Part shown: positions 1 to 8,028 of the stretch, piece by piece
Position numbering within the stretch: the stretch's first letter is position 1
Layout: each line of letters opens with the position of its first letter
Source of the DNA: CAYQJS01 sp964417895
Lineage (GTDB): Bacteria > Chloroflexota > UBA6077 > SHYK01
Length of the DNA stretch: 43,702 nucleotides
Direction: 5' to 3'
Assembly: GCA_964417895.1 (NCBI GenBank)
Contig: CAYQJS010000047.1
Location: 1-43,702 of the forward strand
The notes under the pieces: generated by a model
What the model saw: only the letters and a program-made list of their open reading frames with translations
Told to the model about the DNA's origin: nothing
The model's database searches: none
Made by a program: the position numbers and the translations under genes

Positions 1-2
1 AG

Positions 3-1301
3 GAGATCAAGGCGGAGCAGCAGCGGCTGAGGAATCGGGAAGAGGCGCTGGATCGGAAGGTCGATGGGGCGGAGGCGCGGGAGCGACGCGTCGGGATGAA
101 AGAGCAGGAGCTGGAGGCGCGGGGGAAGGAAGTCGAGGAGCTGCGAGGCGGGCAGCTGCGGGAGCTGGAGCGGATCGGACGACTGAGCATTGAAGAGGCG
201 CGTGGGCAGCTGCTGAGTCGAGTCGAAGGGGAGATGCGGGAAGAGGCCGGGCGGAGGGCGCGGGCGATCCTGGCGCAGGCGAAGCTGAGCGCGGATGAAG
301 AGGCGAGGCGGCTGATCACCCTCGCAGTGCAGCGGCTGGCAGGGGACCACATCGGGGAGACGACGGTCAGCATGGTGCCGATACCGAATGAGGAGATGAA
401 GGGGCGGATCATCGGGAGAGAGGGGAGAAACATCCGGGCGCTGGAGGCGGCGACGGGTGTGGACTTGATCATCGATGAGACGCCGGACGCGGTGATGATC
501 AGCGGGTTCGACCCGGTGCGGCGAGAGATCGCGCGGGTAGCGCTGACAAAGCTGGTGGCGGACGGGCGGATCCACCCGGCGCGGATCGAGGAAGTGGTGG
601 CGAAGGCCACGGCGGAAGTCGAAGAGGGGATACTCAAGGCCGGAGAGGAAGGGGCACTGGTGGCCGGGGTGCGAGGGGTGCACCCGGAGGTGCTCAAAGT
701 GCTGGGGCGGATGAAGTATCGGACGAGCTATGGGCAGAACCAGCTAGCGCACTCGGTGGAGGCGGCCCAGATCGCGCGGATCCTGGCGGCCGAGCTGGGG
801 GCGGATGCGGAGGTGGCGGCCCGAGCGACGTTGCTGCACGACATCGGGAAGGTGCTGGGGCACGACGTTGAGGGGCCCCACCACGTGATCGGCGCGGATC
901 TGGTGCGCCGCTTTGGGGAATCGCAGCGGGTGCACGATGCGATCGTCGAGCACCACGACAGCGATCCGGAAGTGGTGAGTATCGAAGCAGTGATCGTGCA
1001 GGCGGCGGACGCCATCAGCGGGGCGCGGCCGGGAGCACGGCACGAGAGCGTGGAGAACTACATCAAGCGGCTCGAAGCGCTGGAGCAGGTGGCGAACTCG
1101 TTTCCCGGGGTGGAGAAGAGCTTTGCGATCCAGGCTGGCCGAGAGGTGCGGATCATCGTGAAGCCGGAGGAGGTGGACGACCTGGGGTCGATCCGGCTGG
1201 CGCGAGACATTGCGAAGAAGATCGAGGACAGCCTGCAGTACCCCGGTCAGGTGCGGGTGACAGTGGTACGGGAGACACGGGCCTTCGAGATCGCCAGGTA
1301 G
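3..1301 (+). CDS. rny: Ribonuclease Y, 3' part (5' end outside window)
   Basis: Membrane-anchored endoribonuclease that starts mRNA decay. The reading frame is open to the left edge, so the gene is partial; about 432 codons are visible against roughly 510-520 for the family, and the missing part is the N-terminal membrane helix and the start of the coiled coil. Visible order: a long Glu/Arg-rich coiled coil, a KH domain with the signature GRIIGREGRNIR, then an HD domain with the metal-binding LLHDIGK and the downstream VEHHDSD. The C-terminus (VTVVRETRAFE) matches the usual RNase Y ending, so the 3' end is intact. The first ATG in the window (96) lies inside the coiled coil and is not the true start. 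Confidence 0.96.
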   Translation, partial: EIKAEQQRLRNREEALDRKVDGAEARERRVGMKEQELEARGKEVEELRGGQLRELERIGRLSIEEARGQLLSRVEGEMREEAGRRARAILAQAKLSADEEARRLITLAVQRLAGDHIGETTVSMVPIPNEEMKGRIIGREGRNIRALEAATGVDLIIDETPDAVMISGFDPVRREIARVALTKLVADGRIHPARIEEVVAKATAEVEEGILKAGEEGALVAGVRGVHPEVLKVLGRMKYRTSYGQNQLAHSVEAAQIARILAAELGADAEVAARATLLHDIGKVLGHDVEGPHHVIGADLVRRFGESQRVHDAIVEHHDSDPEVVSIEAVIVQAADAISGARPGARHESVENYIKRLEALEQVANSFPGVEKSFAIQAGREVRIIVKPEEVDDLGSIRLARDIAKKIEDSLQYPGQVRVTVVRETRAFEIAR

Positions 1302-1387
1302 GGCCTGTAGGGCAGACTTTCCTCGGACGCTTTCCTGGAAACCCCGCGATCGCGGGAGCTGACATCGACGCGTTAGGCGGCCGGGCG

Positions 1388-2005
1388 TTATCGCAGGGCA
1401 GCCAAAACGCCCGCCAGGTTGCCCGCCAGCATCTTCTCTACGTCCAGGCGCAAACCCGGAAAGGCCTCGCTCTCGATGATTCCCGTCCTGTCGGCATCCA
1501 CCCGTACGTACTCGCCCCCGCTCAGACGGAACCAGTCGATCGCCCGGTCTAGCACGCGCCACACAACGTATTCGCGCACGCGGTTGCGGCGGTACGCTCG
1601 CATCTTGTCGTGCAGGTCGTAGGAGGCCGAGCTCGCCGCGACCTCAACCACGAGCTGCGGCCCTCCCTCGAGGTAGTGGTCTTCGGTCAGATGGGGGCCC
1701 GCTGGCTCTTCGTGCCAGAGAGCCGCATCTGGTTGCACTTCGTTGTCGTCGTCGAGCATAACGGTGGCGTCGACGAGCAGCCTCGGCCCTGGGTGTTTCG
1801 CCATATAGGCCACCAGCCAGCCCACGATCCACCCGTGCGGCTCCCCGTGAAGGTCGGCCCTGACTGGAGACCCCACGTAGACGACTCCTTCGACGAGCTC
1901 GGCCCGGTTGATGTCCGGGCGGGCGCAGTAGCGCCGGTGGAACTCAACCTGAGTCAGGCGGTCGCCTGATTCCAGCAAGATGGGCTCAGTCGAGGCAGCA
2001 ACCAT
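1388..2005 (-). CDS. Uma2-family PD-(D/E)XK nuclease-like protein
   Basis: A 205-aa protein of the Uma2 (DUF820) family, abundant in Cyanobacteria and Chloroflexota and of unknown biological role. Visible features of the restriction-nuclease fold are the early ELVEGVVY strand, the VQPDAAL strand carrying the acidic metal ligand, and the LVVEV-A-SS-SYD motif followed by the DLHDKMRAYRR helix with the candidate catalytic lysine. Length is normal for the family and the motifs look intact. It is convergent with rny and has no operon partner. An inactive cousin of the fold cannot be excluded. Confidence 0.88.
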   Translation of the reverse strand: MVAASTEPILLESGDRLTQVEFHRRYCARPDINRAELVEGVVYVGSPVRADLHGEPHGWIVGWLVAYMAKHPGPRLLVDATVMLDDDNEVQPDAALWHEEPAGPHLTEDHYLEGGPQLVVEVAASSASYDLHDKMRAYRRNRVREYVVWRVLDRAIDWFRLSGGEYVRVDADRTGIIESEAFPGLRLDVEKMLAGNLAGVLAALR

Positions 2006-2101
2006 AGGTCCGCTCCGCCATATGCGGTCGCCCGTAGTGTACGTCAGGTGGATGGTTGAGACGATTTCATCTTATCCATTTATCCGTGGCGCACAGACTC
2101 C

Positions 2102-3190
2102 TCATGGCTCTGGCTGCGCCCCGGTTGTCCCGGGAGTCCTTCGCCCCGTGAGTCTCGCCGCCAGCGCCAGGGTCGCCGCGACGGTGGCAACCACGGCCCC
2201 AGCAAGATAGGCTTTCTCCGCCGTTGGGAGCACCGAGTGCATCGCGAGCACGGCCGCGCCGACGCTGCCGCAGACCGCGTAGAGACTCAGCACAATGGCG
2301 CGGTCGGACATCCCGAGCTTGTGCAAGCGGTGGGGCAGGTGCTCGGCGTCGCCGCCTCGGAACGGGGAACGGCCCTGAGCTAGCCGCCGGTAGGCTACCC
2401 AGGCCACGTCCAGGATCGGGACCGCGAGCAAGAGGAACGCCGTGCCGATCTTCACGCCGCCGACCACGGTGATCACCCCCAGTGCATAGCCCAGGAAGAG
2501 CGCGCCGGAGGAGCCCAGGATCACGCGCGACGGATGCCAATTCCGGGTGAGGAACCCGAGGCAGGCGCCGCCCAGCGCCAGGGGAAGAACAGCGATGGAA
2601 GCCTGGCCGAACCACAGGCTGCGCAGGAAGAGGACGCCGCTGGCTATGGCCCCGATCCCACCAGCCAGCCCGTCCATCGAGTCCAGGAGATTGATGGCGT
2701 TCATCATGGCGACGACCCAGAGGACGGCCAGTGGGCCGGCGAGAGCATCCGGAATCGTGACAATGCCCAGGGGCGTGGCGATCTCGTCCATCCTGAGGCC
2801 GAAAAGGGTGGGAATGGCCGCCGCCACCACCTGGCCGAAAAGCTGCGGCCCGGGGCCGAGACGGCGCACATCGTCGGTGATGGCGAGCGGAACCAGCGCC
2901 AGCGACCCAAGAAACACGCCAAGCAGTCGGACGTTGTCGGCCGGCAAGCGCTCGAGCTCCCCCGGGACTACCACGAAGCTGAGCAGGATCGCTAGCCAGA
3001 ACGCAAGAAGGACACCGTATCCCCCCGTACGCGGTAGGTCGCGCTGCTGCACCTCTCCCTCTCGTGGGTGATCGACGATTCCGAGACCGACTCCCGCCCG
3101 TTCGGCCGCCAGCACAAGGGCTGCGGCCGTCAATGCGGCGGCCAGGAAGACCGAGCTCAGCCACGCCCAAAGTCCAAGATCGAGCGTCAC
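2102..3190 (-). CDS. MraY/WecA-family undecaprenyl-phosphate sugar-1-phosphate transferase
   Basis: Polytopic membrane enzyme that moves a sugar-1-phosphate from a UDP-sugar to undecaprenyl phosphate, the first committed step of many surface glycans. The 362-aa protein is almost entirely hydrophobic segments. The acidic loop motifs typical of the superfamily are visible: AITDDVRR (the DD pair), NAINLLDSMDGLAGG (N-x3-DxxDGLA) and a late Asp in PILDVAWVAYRR, with the His-containing GGDAEHLPHRLH loop. This points to a WecA/TagO-like rather than a strict MraY role. The start is GTG at 3190, overlapping the stop of the upstream truncated epimerase by 4 bp (GTGA). With the WecG-type enzyme at 4860 it may belong to one glycan pathway. 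Confidence 0.9.
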   Translation of the reverse strand: MTLDLGLWAWLSSVFLAAALTAAALVLAAERAGVGLGIVDHPREGEVQQRDLPRTGGYGVLLAFWLAILLSFVVVPGELERLPADNVRLLGVFLGSLALVPLAITDDVRRLGPGPQLFGQVVAAAIPTLFGLRMDEIATPLGIVTIPDALAGPLAVLWVVAMMNAINLLDSMDGLAGGIGAIASGVLFLRSLWFGQASIAVLPLALGGACLGFLTRNWHPSRVILGSSGALFLGYALGVITVVGGVKIGTAFLLLAVPILDVAWVAYRRLAQGRSPFRGGDAEHLPHRLHKLGMSDRAIVLSLYAVCGSVGAAVLAMHSVLPTAEKAYLAGAVVATVAATLALAARLTGRRTPGTTGAQPEP

Positions 3191-3453
3191 GGGGGGCTCA
3201 CAGGAGCGCCTGTGCCCGGATCGGCATGCGGCCGCTGGACGTTGCCGTCGCCGGCCAGGTGCACGATTGCATCGATGGAGCCGACATCGGGGAAGTGATC
3301 GGGCGCGGCGAAGTCGTGTGCTAGGTGGCAGGCGGCGCCGTTCGGCCCGGCCGCGGCCCGTGAGGAGGAGATGACGTCGTGGCCCGCCCCGGCCGGCGCT
3401 CGCGCGGCGTGCGGCCCGAGAAAACCGCTGGAGCCGGTCACCAGGACGCGCAA
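3187..3453 (-). pseudogene. Truncated NAD-dependent epimerase/dehydratase (N-terminal stub)
   Basis: The 88-aa frame begins with a nucleotide-binding start of an extended SDR (MRVLVTGSSGFLG) and continues to a plausible strand-4 motif (DAIVHLAGDGNV). It then stops, where a functional sugar epimerase would run to about 300 aa with a Y-x3-K active site. It overlaps the following transferase gene by 4 bp, so the deletion appears to have removed the rest of the gene and left the stub translationally coupled to its neighbour. The GxxGxxG motif reads GSSGFLG, so the stub could still fold as a partial Rossmann unit, but no activity is expected. Confidence 0.75.
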
Positions 3454-3455
3454 TG

Positions 3456-3773
3456 CTATCGGCTGTGCTCGCGAGCCTCAGCCAGCTTCGCTGAGGCCAT
3501 CGCGCGCTCCTCGCCAGTGAACAGGCTGGTCCAGGGCGGCTCGAGTATCAGCTGCTCCACCGACATGTCGAGCCTCCCGAGCTTTGCCAGTGTAATCAGT
3601 CCCTCTGAAAGGCCGCGTTGACGAAGGAAGTAACGAGCCGCGAGAACGCCCCCCTCCTTTCGGACCTTGCGCAGGTAGTAGTTCGCCCAATAACCCGATT
3701 CTCTACCTATGCGCCAATACAGGTCGAGCATCGCTTCGTTGAACCCGGTCTCTAGCCCGGTCGCCACAAGCAC
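3456..3773 (-). CDS. Conserved hypothetical protein (about 105 aa)
   Basis: Small soluble, mostly helical protein. It resembles a widespread uncharacterised bacterial family with the pattern F-NEAM-D-Y-R----E-GY near the start and LGRLDMSVEQLIL-P-W--LFT-EE towards the end; that pattern is complete here. The start is uncertain: GTG at 3773 is the longest option, and the conserved part begins near FNEAML. It sits 2 bp upstream of the epimerase stub on the same strand. No catalytic motif is visible and no function is proposed. Confidence 0.65.
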   Translation of the reverse strand: MLVATGLETGFNEAMLDLYWRIGRESGYWANYYLRKVRKEGGVLAARYFLRQRGLSEGLITLAKLGRLDMSVEQLILEPPWTSLFTGEERAMASAKLAEAREHSR

Positions 3774-3827
3774 CTCCGTTCCTGGCTCGTACCTTCCCCC
3801 TTGGCGTTGCTCGCGCTGATCTTGGGT

Positions 3828-4001
3828 TCAGATTGTCTTGTGGCGGCCTCCCCGTCGCTGGACCAGATAGTAGAGGGTCGTGACAGGGCGGCGAGGCGTG
3901 GAAAAGAAGTTTTCGAGCGGGACGACCGTGTCGCCGCGCTCCAGCAGTGGCTTCGCAAGTGCGGACCCGATGTAACCGAGCCCCGTGATGAGGGTAGCCA
4001 T
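3828..4001 (-). pseudogene. Second truncated epimerase remnant (57 aa)
   Basis: ATG at 4001 opens a 57-codon frame starting MATLITGLGYIGSALA and then LLERGDTVVPLENFFSTPRR, a clear beginning of an extended SDR sugar-nucleotide enzyme. After that the sequence loses resemblance and ends at TGA. It is not the same protein as the stub at 3187-3453. Two separate decayed epimerases in tandem suggest a sugar-nucleotide gene cluster lost by deletion. It is short and has no visible function. Confidence 0.6.
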
Positions 4002-4034
4002 GGGCGTTCAGCGGTCAGCTCCAAGCGGCGCATA

Positions 4035-4063
4035 TTGTCGCGCAGCGCGATGTTGACTATAAT
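4035..4063 (+). promoter_or_regulatory. Sigma-70-type promoter of the toxin-antitoxin operon
   Basis: A TTGTCG -35 hexamer (4035-4040; 4 of 6 consensus positions) and a perfect TATAAT -10 hexamer (4058-4063) are separated by exactly 17 bp. The predicted start of transcription near 4070 falls inside the inverted repeat described next. The antitoxin ATG follows about 50 nt downstream. Confidence 0.8.
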
Positions 4064-4067
4064 AACA

Positions 4068-4102
4068 GCTCTAGATGAGCTGAGATTGAGATCATCTAGA
4101 GC
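4068..4102. promoter_or_regulatory. Operator-like inverted repeat upstream of the antitoxin
   Basis: A perfect 11-bp inverted repeat, GCTCTAGATGA (4068-4078) and TCATCTAGAGC (4092-4102), has a 13-bp spacer. It begins 4 bp after the -10 box and covers the predicted transcription start, a position suited to repression. Phd/VapB-type antitoxins generally bind such sites together with their toxin to autorepress the operon; that this site does so is inference. Confidence 0.75.
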
Positions 4103-4120
4103 CACACGAGAGCGAGGCTC

Positions 4121-4411
4121 ATGCGCTGGAGAATAGCCGAGGCCAAGAGACACTTTTCCGAGCTGCTGCGGGCTGCAAGCGAGGAGCCGCAACTGATTCT
4201 GAACCGCGTTCGGTTGGTGGCCGCGGTGGTAGATCCCTCAACATTTCAGGCGTACGAGGCCTGGCGCGCCGACACGCGGCGGGCGACACTGGCGGACTCC
4301 TTTGTGATGCTGCGCTCGATCTGTGCAGAAGAAGGCTACACGCTCGAGACGGTTTCCCGACGAGACCGTCCTAATGCATTTGCTGATGAACTCGCCGATA
4401 CCGCTGTGTGA
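4121..4411 (+). CDS. Phd/YefM-type antitoxin
   Basis: A 96-aa protein beginning W-IAEAKRHFSELLRAASEEPQ with a following NR-R-VAAVVD strand. This is the N-terminal DNA-binding and dimerisation fold of Phd/YefM antitoxins. The C-terminal half is acidic and of lower complexity, as expected for the part that wraps around the toxin. The ATG follows a purine-rich GAGAGCGAGG. Its 3' end overlaps the toxin start, so the two are translationally coupled, and the promoter and operator above control both. It probably neutralises the PIN toxin and represses the operon. Confidence 0.85.
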   Translation: MRWRIAEAKRHFSELLRAASEEPQLILNRVRLVAAVVDPSTFQAYEAWRADTRRATLADSFVMLRSICAEEGYTLETVSRRDRPNAFADELADTAV

Positions 4412-4802
4412 CACCAACATCATCAGCGAGCTCGCGCGTCCGTCTCCCGACGCGGGGGTTGTAGCCTGGGCCGACACTGTCTCCAGGATCGCGATCAGCG
4501 TCGTGACCCTCGAGGAAATCCATTTCGGGCTGACGTGGCGACCCAACGCAAGGGTGAGTGCCTGGTTTGAGAGCTTCTTCCGTGCCCAGTGCGAGTTCCT
4601 GCCGGTATCGTTGGAAATCGCCATGGAATGCGGTCAGGTGCGGGGCCATCTCAGGGCCAGAGGGCACACGCGCACGCAGGCCGACATGTTGATTGCCGCC
4701 ACGGCCCGCGTCCACCATTTGACGCTCGTCACGCGAAACACGCGGGACTTCGAAGACTGCATGATCCCGCTCCTTGATCCCTTCAGTTCACGGCAGGCGT
4801 AA
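4374..4802 (+). CDS. VapC-like PIN-domain ribonuclease toxin
   Basis: PIN-domain toxin of about 140 aa, predicted to cut RNA using Mg2+ held by four acidic residues. Visible positions are the first Asp in CDTNIISEL, Glu in VTLEEIHFG, Asp in TQADMLIAATA and the Asp in VTRNTRDFE, so the active site looks complete. ATG 4374 and ATG 4386 are both possible starts; the second is closer to the usual VapC N-terminus (a few residues before DTN), and the first has a slightly better purine run upstream. It overlaps the antitoxin by 26-38 bp. The pairing of a Phd-type antitoxin with a PIN toxin is common. Confidence 0.88.
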   Translation: MHLLMNSPIPLCDTNIISELARPSPDAGVVAWADTVSRIAISVVTLEEIHFGLTWRPNARVSAWFESFFRAQCEFLPVSLEIAMECGQVRGHLRARGHTRTQADMLIAATARVHHLTLVTRNTRDFEDCMIPLLDPFSSRQA

Positions 4803-4859
4803 CGCGGGCGGGCCCGCCCTTGACGGCGAGCGTGGGGTCTTCCGTATGATCCGTTCGCT

Positions 4860-5633
4860 GTGGCTGGACCGCATCCGCTCCGCGCCGTCGACGTGTTGGG
4901 CGTTCGCGTGCACGACGTTACTCAGGACGAGGCGCTCGCAGCGCTCGATGCCTTCGTGCGCGGAGGGTCACCGCATCGGGTGGTGACGCCGAACCCTGAG
5001 ATCATCATGGCTGCACGGCGCGACGCCGGGTATCGAAGCATCCTCAACGCTTCCGACCTCGCCATTCCGGATGGCATCGGCCTGCTGCTGGCTGCTCGCC
5101 TCGCCGGGACGCCGATCCGATCGCACGTGCGGGGGGCCGATCTTGTGGAGGCGCTCGCGGCCCGCTCAGCCGCGAGTGGCTGGCGCTGGTTCCTGCTGGG
5201 CGCGGAGCCCGGAGTCGCGGCCGAGGCGGCGACCCGTCTGGCGGCGCGTCACCCGGGCCTCGATATCGCGAGCGCCATGGCGGGCTCGCCGGATCCAGCC
5301 GACGATCTGACCATTCGCCGAGCGATCCAGGAGGCGGCGCCCGTTCACGTACTCCTCGTCGCCTACGGCGCACCACGCCAGGAGCGCTGGATCGCCCGCA
5401 ATCAGGCGGCGATCGATGTGCCAGTGCAGATCGGGGTGGGGGGAGCTTTCAACTTTCTGGCGGGCCGCAGCCCGCGCGCACCCGCCTGGGCGCGCCGGAT
5501 GGAGCTGGAGTGGGCCTATCGTCTGGTGAGCGAGCCATGGCGCTGGCGTCGGCAGCTGGCGCTGCCGGTGTTCGCGGCGCTCGCGGCCGCGGAGGCCATG
5601 CGGCGCCGAGGGGAGCGCGCCGCACCGCGGTGA
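4860..5633 (+). CDS. WecG/TagA/CpsF-family glycosyltransferase
   Basis: A 257-aa enzyme that adds an N-acetylmannosamine-type sugar to a lipid-linked acceptor at the inner membrane face in teichoic-acid or enterobacterial-antigen-like pathways. Family motifs: VTPNPEIIMAAR, DLAIPDGIGLL with the candidate catalytic Asp, and GAPRQERWI near the C-terminal third. The start is GTG at 4860; no in-frame ATG lies nearby. It stands just upstream of tRNA-Asp and follows the toxin gene after 57 bp. With the MraY/WecA-type enzyme at 2102 it could build a secondary cell-wall glycan; the exact sugars cannot be read from sequence. Confidence 0.9.
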   Translation: MAGPHPLRAVDVLGVRVHDVTQDEALAALDAFVRGGSPHRVVTPNPEIIMAARRDAGYRSILNASDLAIPDGIGLLLAARLAGTPIRSHVRGADLVEALAARSAASGWRWFLLGAEPGVAAEAATRLAARHPGLDIASAMAGSPDPADDLTIRRAIQEAAPVHVLLVAYGAPRQERWIARNQAAIDVPVQIGVGGAFNFLAGRSPRAPAWARRMELEWAYRLVSEPWRWRRQLALPVFAALAAAEAMRRRGERAAPR

Positions 5634-5674
5634 GCGGGCGCGGTCCAGGCCCTGTGGTAAAATCATGCGAATCT

Positions 5675-5748
5675 GGGCTCGTGGTGTAGCGGCCTAACAT
5701 GCCAGCCTGTCACGCTGGAGATCGGGGGTTCGAATCCCCTCGAGCCCG
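5675..5748 (+). tRNA. tRNA-Asp (GTC anticodon)
   Basis: Folds as a full cloverleaf. The acceptor stem GGGCTCG pairs with CGAGCCC. The anticodon stem CCAGC/GCTGG has loop CTGTCAC (anticodon GTC), and the T-arm is GGGGG-TTCGAAT-CCCCT. The discriminator base is G and CCA is not encoded. Its 3' half is the insertion point of the element at 5736-14046, and the gene stays intact because the element carries the missing end. A further copy of its 3' end lies at 21090-21112. Confidence 0.97.
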
Positions 5749-7281
5749 CCTCCGCGTAATCTCGATAGCCGTCTCGCTGTTCTGGTGGGGCGGCTCTGCT
5801 GTTTGCTCGGCCAGCACGAGGTAGGGCTGGAACTCAGGGCGCGCGGTCACCGCTTCGATGTGCCGGTCCCGGATCAGAATCGAATCGAACAGCGTCCGGG
5901 CCAGTTTGTTCCGCTGCGCCGGGCTGGCGTCCCCCCAGGCCGATCCGGCGTCGAGCAGATAGCGCTGGAGCCGCTCTAGTACCTCGGGCCGGCCGTGCCC
6001 GTCGGTCTCTTCCAGTCGAGCCAGTTCCGCGCGCAGCTCATGGCGCCGCGCCTCGTACTCGGCCTTCGGCAGATCGCCCATAACGAACAGGTCGCCCAAA
6101 CGCGCAAGCTGGCCCTCGACCCTCTGCCTGGCAGCGGCCCGCTCGGCCGCCTCGGGGCGCGCCCTCTGGTACTCGTTAAGAATCAGACGCCGGGCATCCT
6201 CGGGGAAGCGGAGACCCTGCAAGTAGGTGCCCAGCTCGTTCTCGATATCGCCTAGGCGCGCGCCGGGGGCGCGGCACCCCTGGACTTGACGGCGCCCCCA
6301 GCACGCTAGGTACCCGTTCCCCTCGCGGTGCATAGGCTCGCCGCACTCGACGCAGCGGACGAGGCCTGAGACGGCGGATACCCGAGCGCCCTTGTTTACG
6401 TGGTCCGGGTTGGAAGCTGTGGCCCTGCGCGCCCTTTGCCGCTGCACAGCTTCGAAGAGTTCGGGCGGGACGATGGGCGCATGCTTGGCAGGGAGCCAGC
6501 CGTCTTTACCACGCTTGCCTATGGGCAGCTCGCCCACGTAGAAGCGGCTCTCTAAGATGCCGCGCAGGCCATCCCGCGTGAACCTCGCCCGCCGGGCGAA
6601 CACGGACGGACGGTAGCCGGCAGCGTTCAACGCCTCCGCCACCTCCGCGTCCGTGGCACCCTCAGCAGCACGCTCGAAGGCCAGGATCAGGCCCTCGTGG
6701 TTCGAGGTGGTCCGCCCGTTCGCTTCTATGGGCTGCGCGTCGGGTACGGGAACACCGTCCTCTCCCTTCACGGTGCCGTATGGAAGCCGCCCGGCATACA
6801 GGCCCTTCTGCTTCCGCTCGGCCCACCCCTTCGCCGTCTCGACCCCCAGGTTCCGCGAGTACCACTCGGCCAAGGTCGAAAGCATCCCCAGGAACAGGAA
6901 GCCCTGTGGGGTGGAGTAGTCCAAATCGGGCTCGCTCACGCTAACGACGCCGACGTGCAGCTTGCCGAGCCGTTCGAGGCAGGTAGTCGCAAACGAGAGC
7001 TTGCGGGCGAAGCGGTCCATTTTGTGGACCACGATGACGCCGAACATGCCGGACTCCGCATCGGCCAGCACGCGAGCAAAGCCGGGTCGTTTAGCGATGT
7101 TGTCGGTGTGGGCACTGATGCCCTCGTCGGCGTACTCAGCCGCTAGCGTGTAGCCACGGAGGCGGCAGAGGTCGTGGCAGGCGCGGCGCTGAGCATCGAG
7201 GCTGTAACCCTCGACCTGCTCGCGCGAACTGACGCGGACATAGACAGCGGCGCGGTTCGGGGTGGGATGTACACTTGCCAT
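5710..7281 (-). CDS. Large serine recombinase (integrase)
   Basis: A 523-aa site-specific recombinase. The N-terminal resolvase domain has the nucleophile serine in AVYVRVSSREQ, the Arg-rich VVHKMDRFAR helix and the long alpha-E linker. A recombinase domain follows (residues about 180-270), then a zinc ribbon with the pair CVEC and a later Cys-x7-Cys, then a coiled-coil C-terminal region. ATG 7281 is preceded by AAAGGAG. The last ~9 codons (reading DSNPRSPA) come from the antisense strand of tRNA-Asp and lie outside the element, so the natural C-terminus differs between integrated and excised forms. It should catalyse integration and, with a helper, excision. Confidence 0.95.
   Translation of the reverse strand: MASVHPTPNRAAVYVRVSSREQVEGYSLDAQRRACHDLCRLRGYTLAAEYADEGISAHTDNIAKRPGFARVLADAESGMFGVIVVHKMDRFARKLSFATTCLERLGKLHVGVVSVSEPDLDYSTPQGFLFLGMLSTLAEWYSRNLGVETAKGWAERKQKGLYAGRLPYGTVKGEDGVPVPDAQPIEANGRTTSNHEGLILAFERAAEGATDAEVAEALNAAGYRPSVFARRARFTRDGLRGILESRFYVGELPIGKRGKDGWLPAKHAPIVPPELFEAVQRQRARRATASNPDHVNKGARVSAVSGLVRCVECGEPMHREGNGYLACWGRRQVQGCRAPGARLGDIENELGTYLQGLRFPEDARRLILNEYQRARPEAAERAAARQRVEGQLARLGDLFVMGDLPKAEYEARRHELRAELARLEETDGHGRPEVLERLQRYLLDAGSAWGDASPAQRNKLARTLFDSILIRDRHIEAVTARPEFQPYLVLAEQTAEPPHQNSETAIEITRRRARGDSNPRSPA
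5736..5757. repeat. Left attachment site (22-bp direct repeat, copy 1)
   Basis: The 22 bp from 5736 to 5757 match 14025-14046 perfectly. They start in the T-stem of tRNA-Asp (CCCCTCGAGCCCG) and run past the tRNA end (CCTCCGCGT). Immediately outside, the two copies diverge on both sides (AAT versus ATG to the left, AAT versus TTC to the right), which fixes the limits of the repeat. Confidence 0.9.
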
Positions 7282-7350
7282 CGCAGGCCAGCTCCTTTCG
7301 CGTTTGGCTTGCCAGCCCCGGGCCGATCCAGCGGCGCCGGGGCACCCCTT

Positions 7351-7387
7351 ATTCTACGCTAGTTCGGGTTTGACGCGCATCAAACCC
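7351..7387 (-). promoter_or_regulatory. Putative integrase promoter and operator
   Basis: A perfect 8-bp inverted repeat, GGGTTTGA (7366-7373) and TCAAACCC (7380-7387) with a 6-bp spacer, lies about 85-105 bp upstream of the integrase ATG. On the minus strand a TAGAAT hexamer (7351-7356) sits just downstream and could be the -10 box; no convincing -35 is seen at the right spacing. A repressor bound to the palindrome would block this promoter. The neighbouring HTH protein (7509-7925) is a candidate. Confidence 0.5.
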
Positions 7388-7508
7388 CCGTCCGCTACTT
7401 CGCCCGTCTATGCCTGTGAGGCAACGGCCTCCGAGTTCTCCTGCCCCCCTACCGAACTACCACCTTCCCGGCCGTCGCGCCACACAGCGCGCCCTGGTGC
7501 GGCCTGGG

Positions 7509-7925
7509 CTACCGCCAGCGGCTACGGCCGGCTACCACCGTGGGGACGGGCGCGGCGTCCGCCGGAGCCGCACGCATATCGGCCTGGCTTTTGCCCGCAT
7601 ATATTGACTCCACCACCGGGTCCCGCTGCTCCCGCTTCACCTTCCTCGTCTTCTGCTGTTGGCGATAAAAACCGCACCCGGGACAGTTGCAGTAGAGGTC
7701 GGCTTTCAGTGCGGCGAGGTCACGGGTCACGACAGACAGGCTAATTCCCAACTGGTCAGCTATGGCTCGCCTGAGCCCCTTGCCTGGACCCAACACGACC
7801 GCAAGCTCTTTAACGCGCCGGCGCCGGATCAACATCTGGTCGTGGCGCAGGCTGTTGTACCCGCGGCGACCACCAGCGCGGACTGCGGCCACGCGGGCGG
7901 AGACGGGCGACGACCAGTCACTCAT
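7509..7925 (-). CDS. HTH protein with Cys cluster, upstream of integrase
   Basis: 138 aa with a strongly basic N-terminal half containing a likely winged or DeoR-like helix-turn-helix (LRRAIADQLGISLSVVTRDLAALK), followed at once by a CNCPGC motif that may bind zinc. The C-terminal 40 residues are Ala/Pro-rich. It lies directly upstream of the integrase on the same strand. A role as element regulator or recombination directionality factor fits the position, but nothing in the sequence proves it. The start could be any of several positions near 7925. Confidence 0.6.
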   Translation of the reverse strand: MSDWSSPVSARVAAVRAGGRRGYNSLRHDQMLIRRRRVKELAVVLGPGKGLRRAIADQLGISLSVVTRDLAALKADLYCNCPGCGFYRQQQKTRKVKREQRDPVVESIYAGKSQADMRAAPADAAPVPTVVAGRSRWR

Positions 7926-8028
7926 GGTTCAGTCAACCTCAGACTCAAGAGCAGTGTTTGCGGCCCGCCAGCCAATAACGGTGTGTACGGCTCTGGGCTT
8001 CCGGAGACTATCTAGTGCGTCACGAGCG

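Noticed and set aside
1343..1356. Perfect palindrome CCCGCGATCGCGGG after rny as a terminator
   Set aside because: It has no loop and no T-run; more likely a chance GC-rich palindrome between convergent genes.
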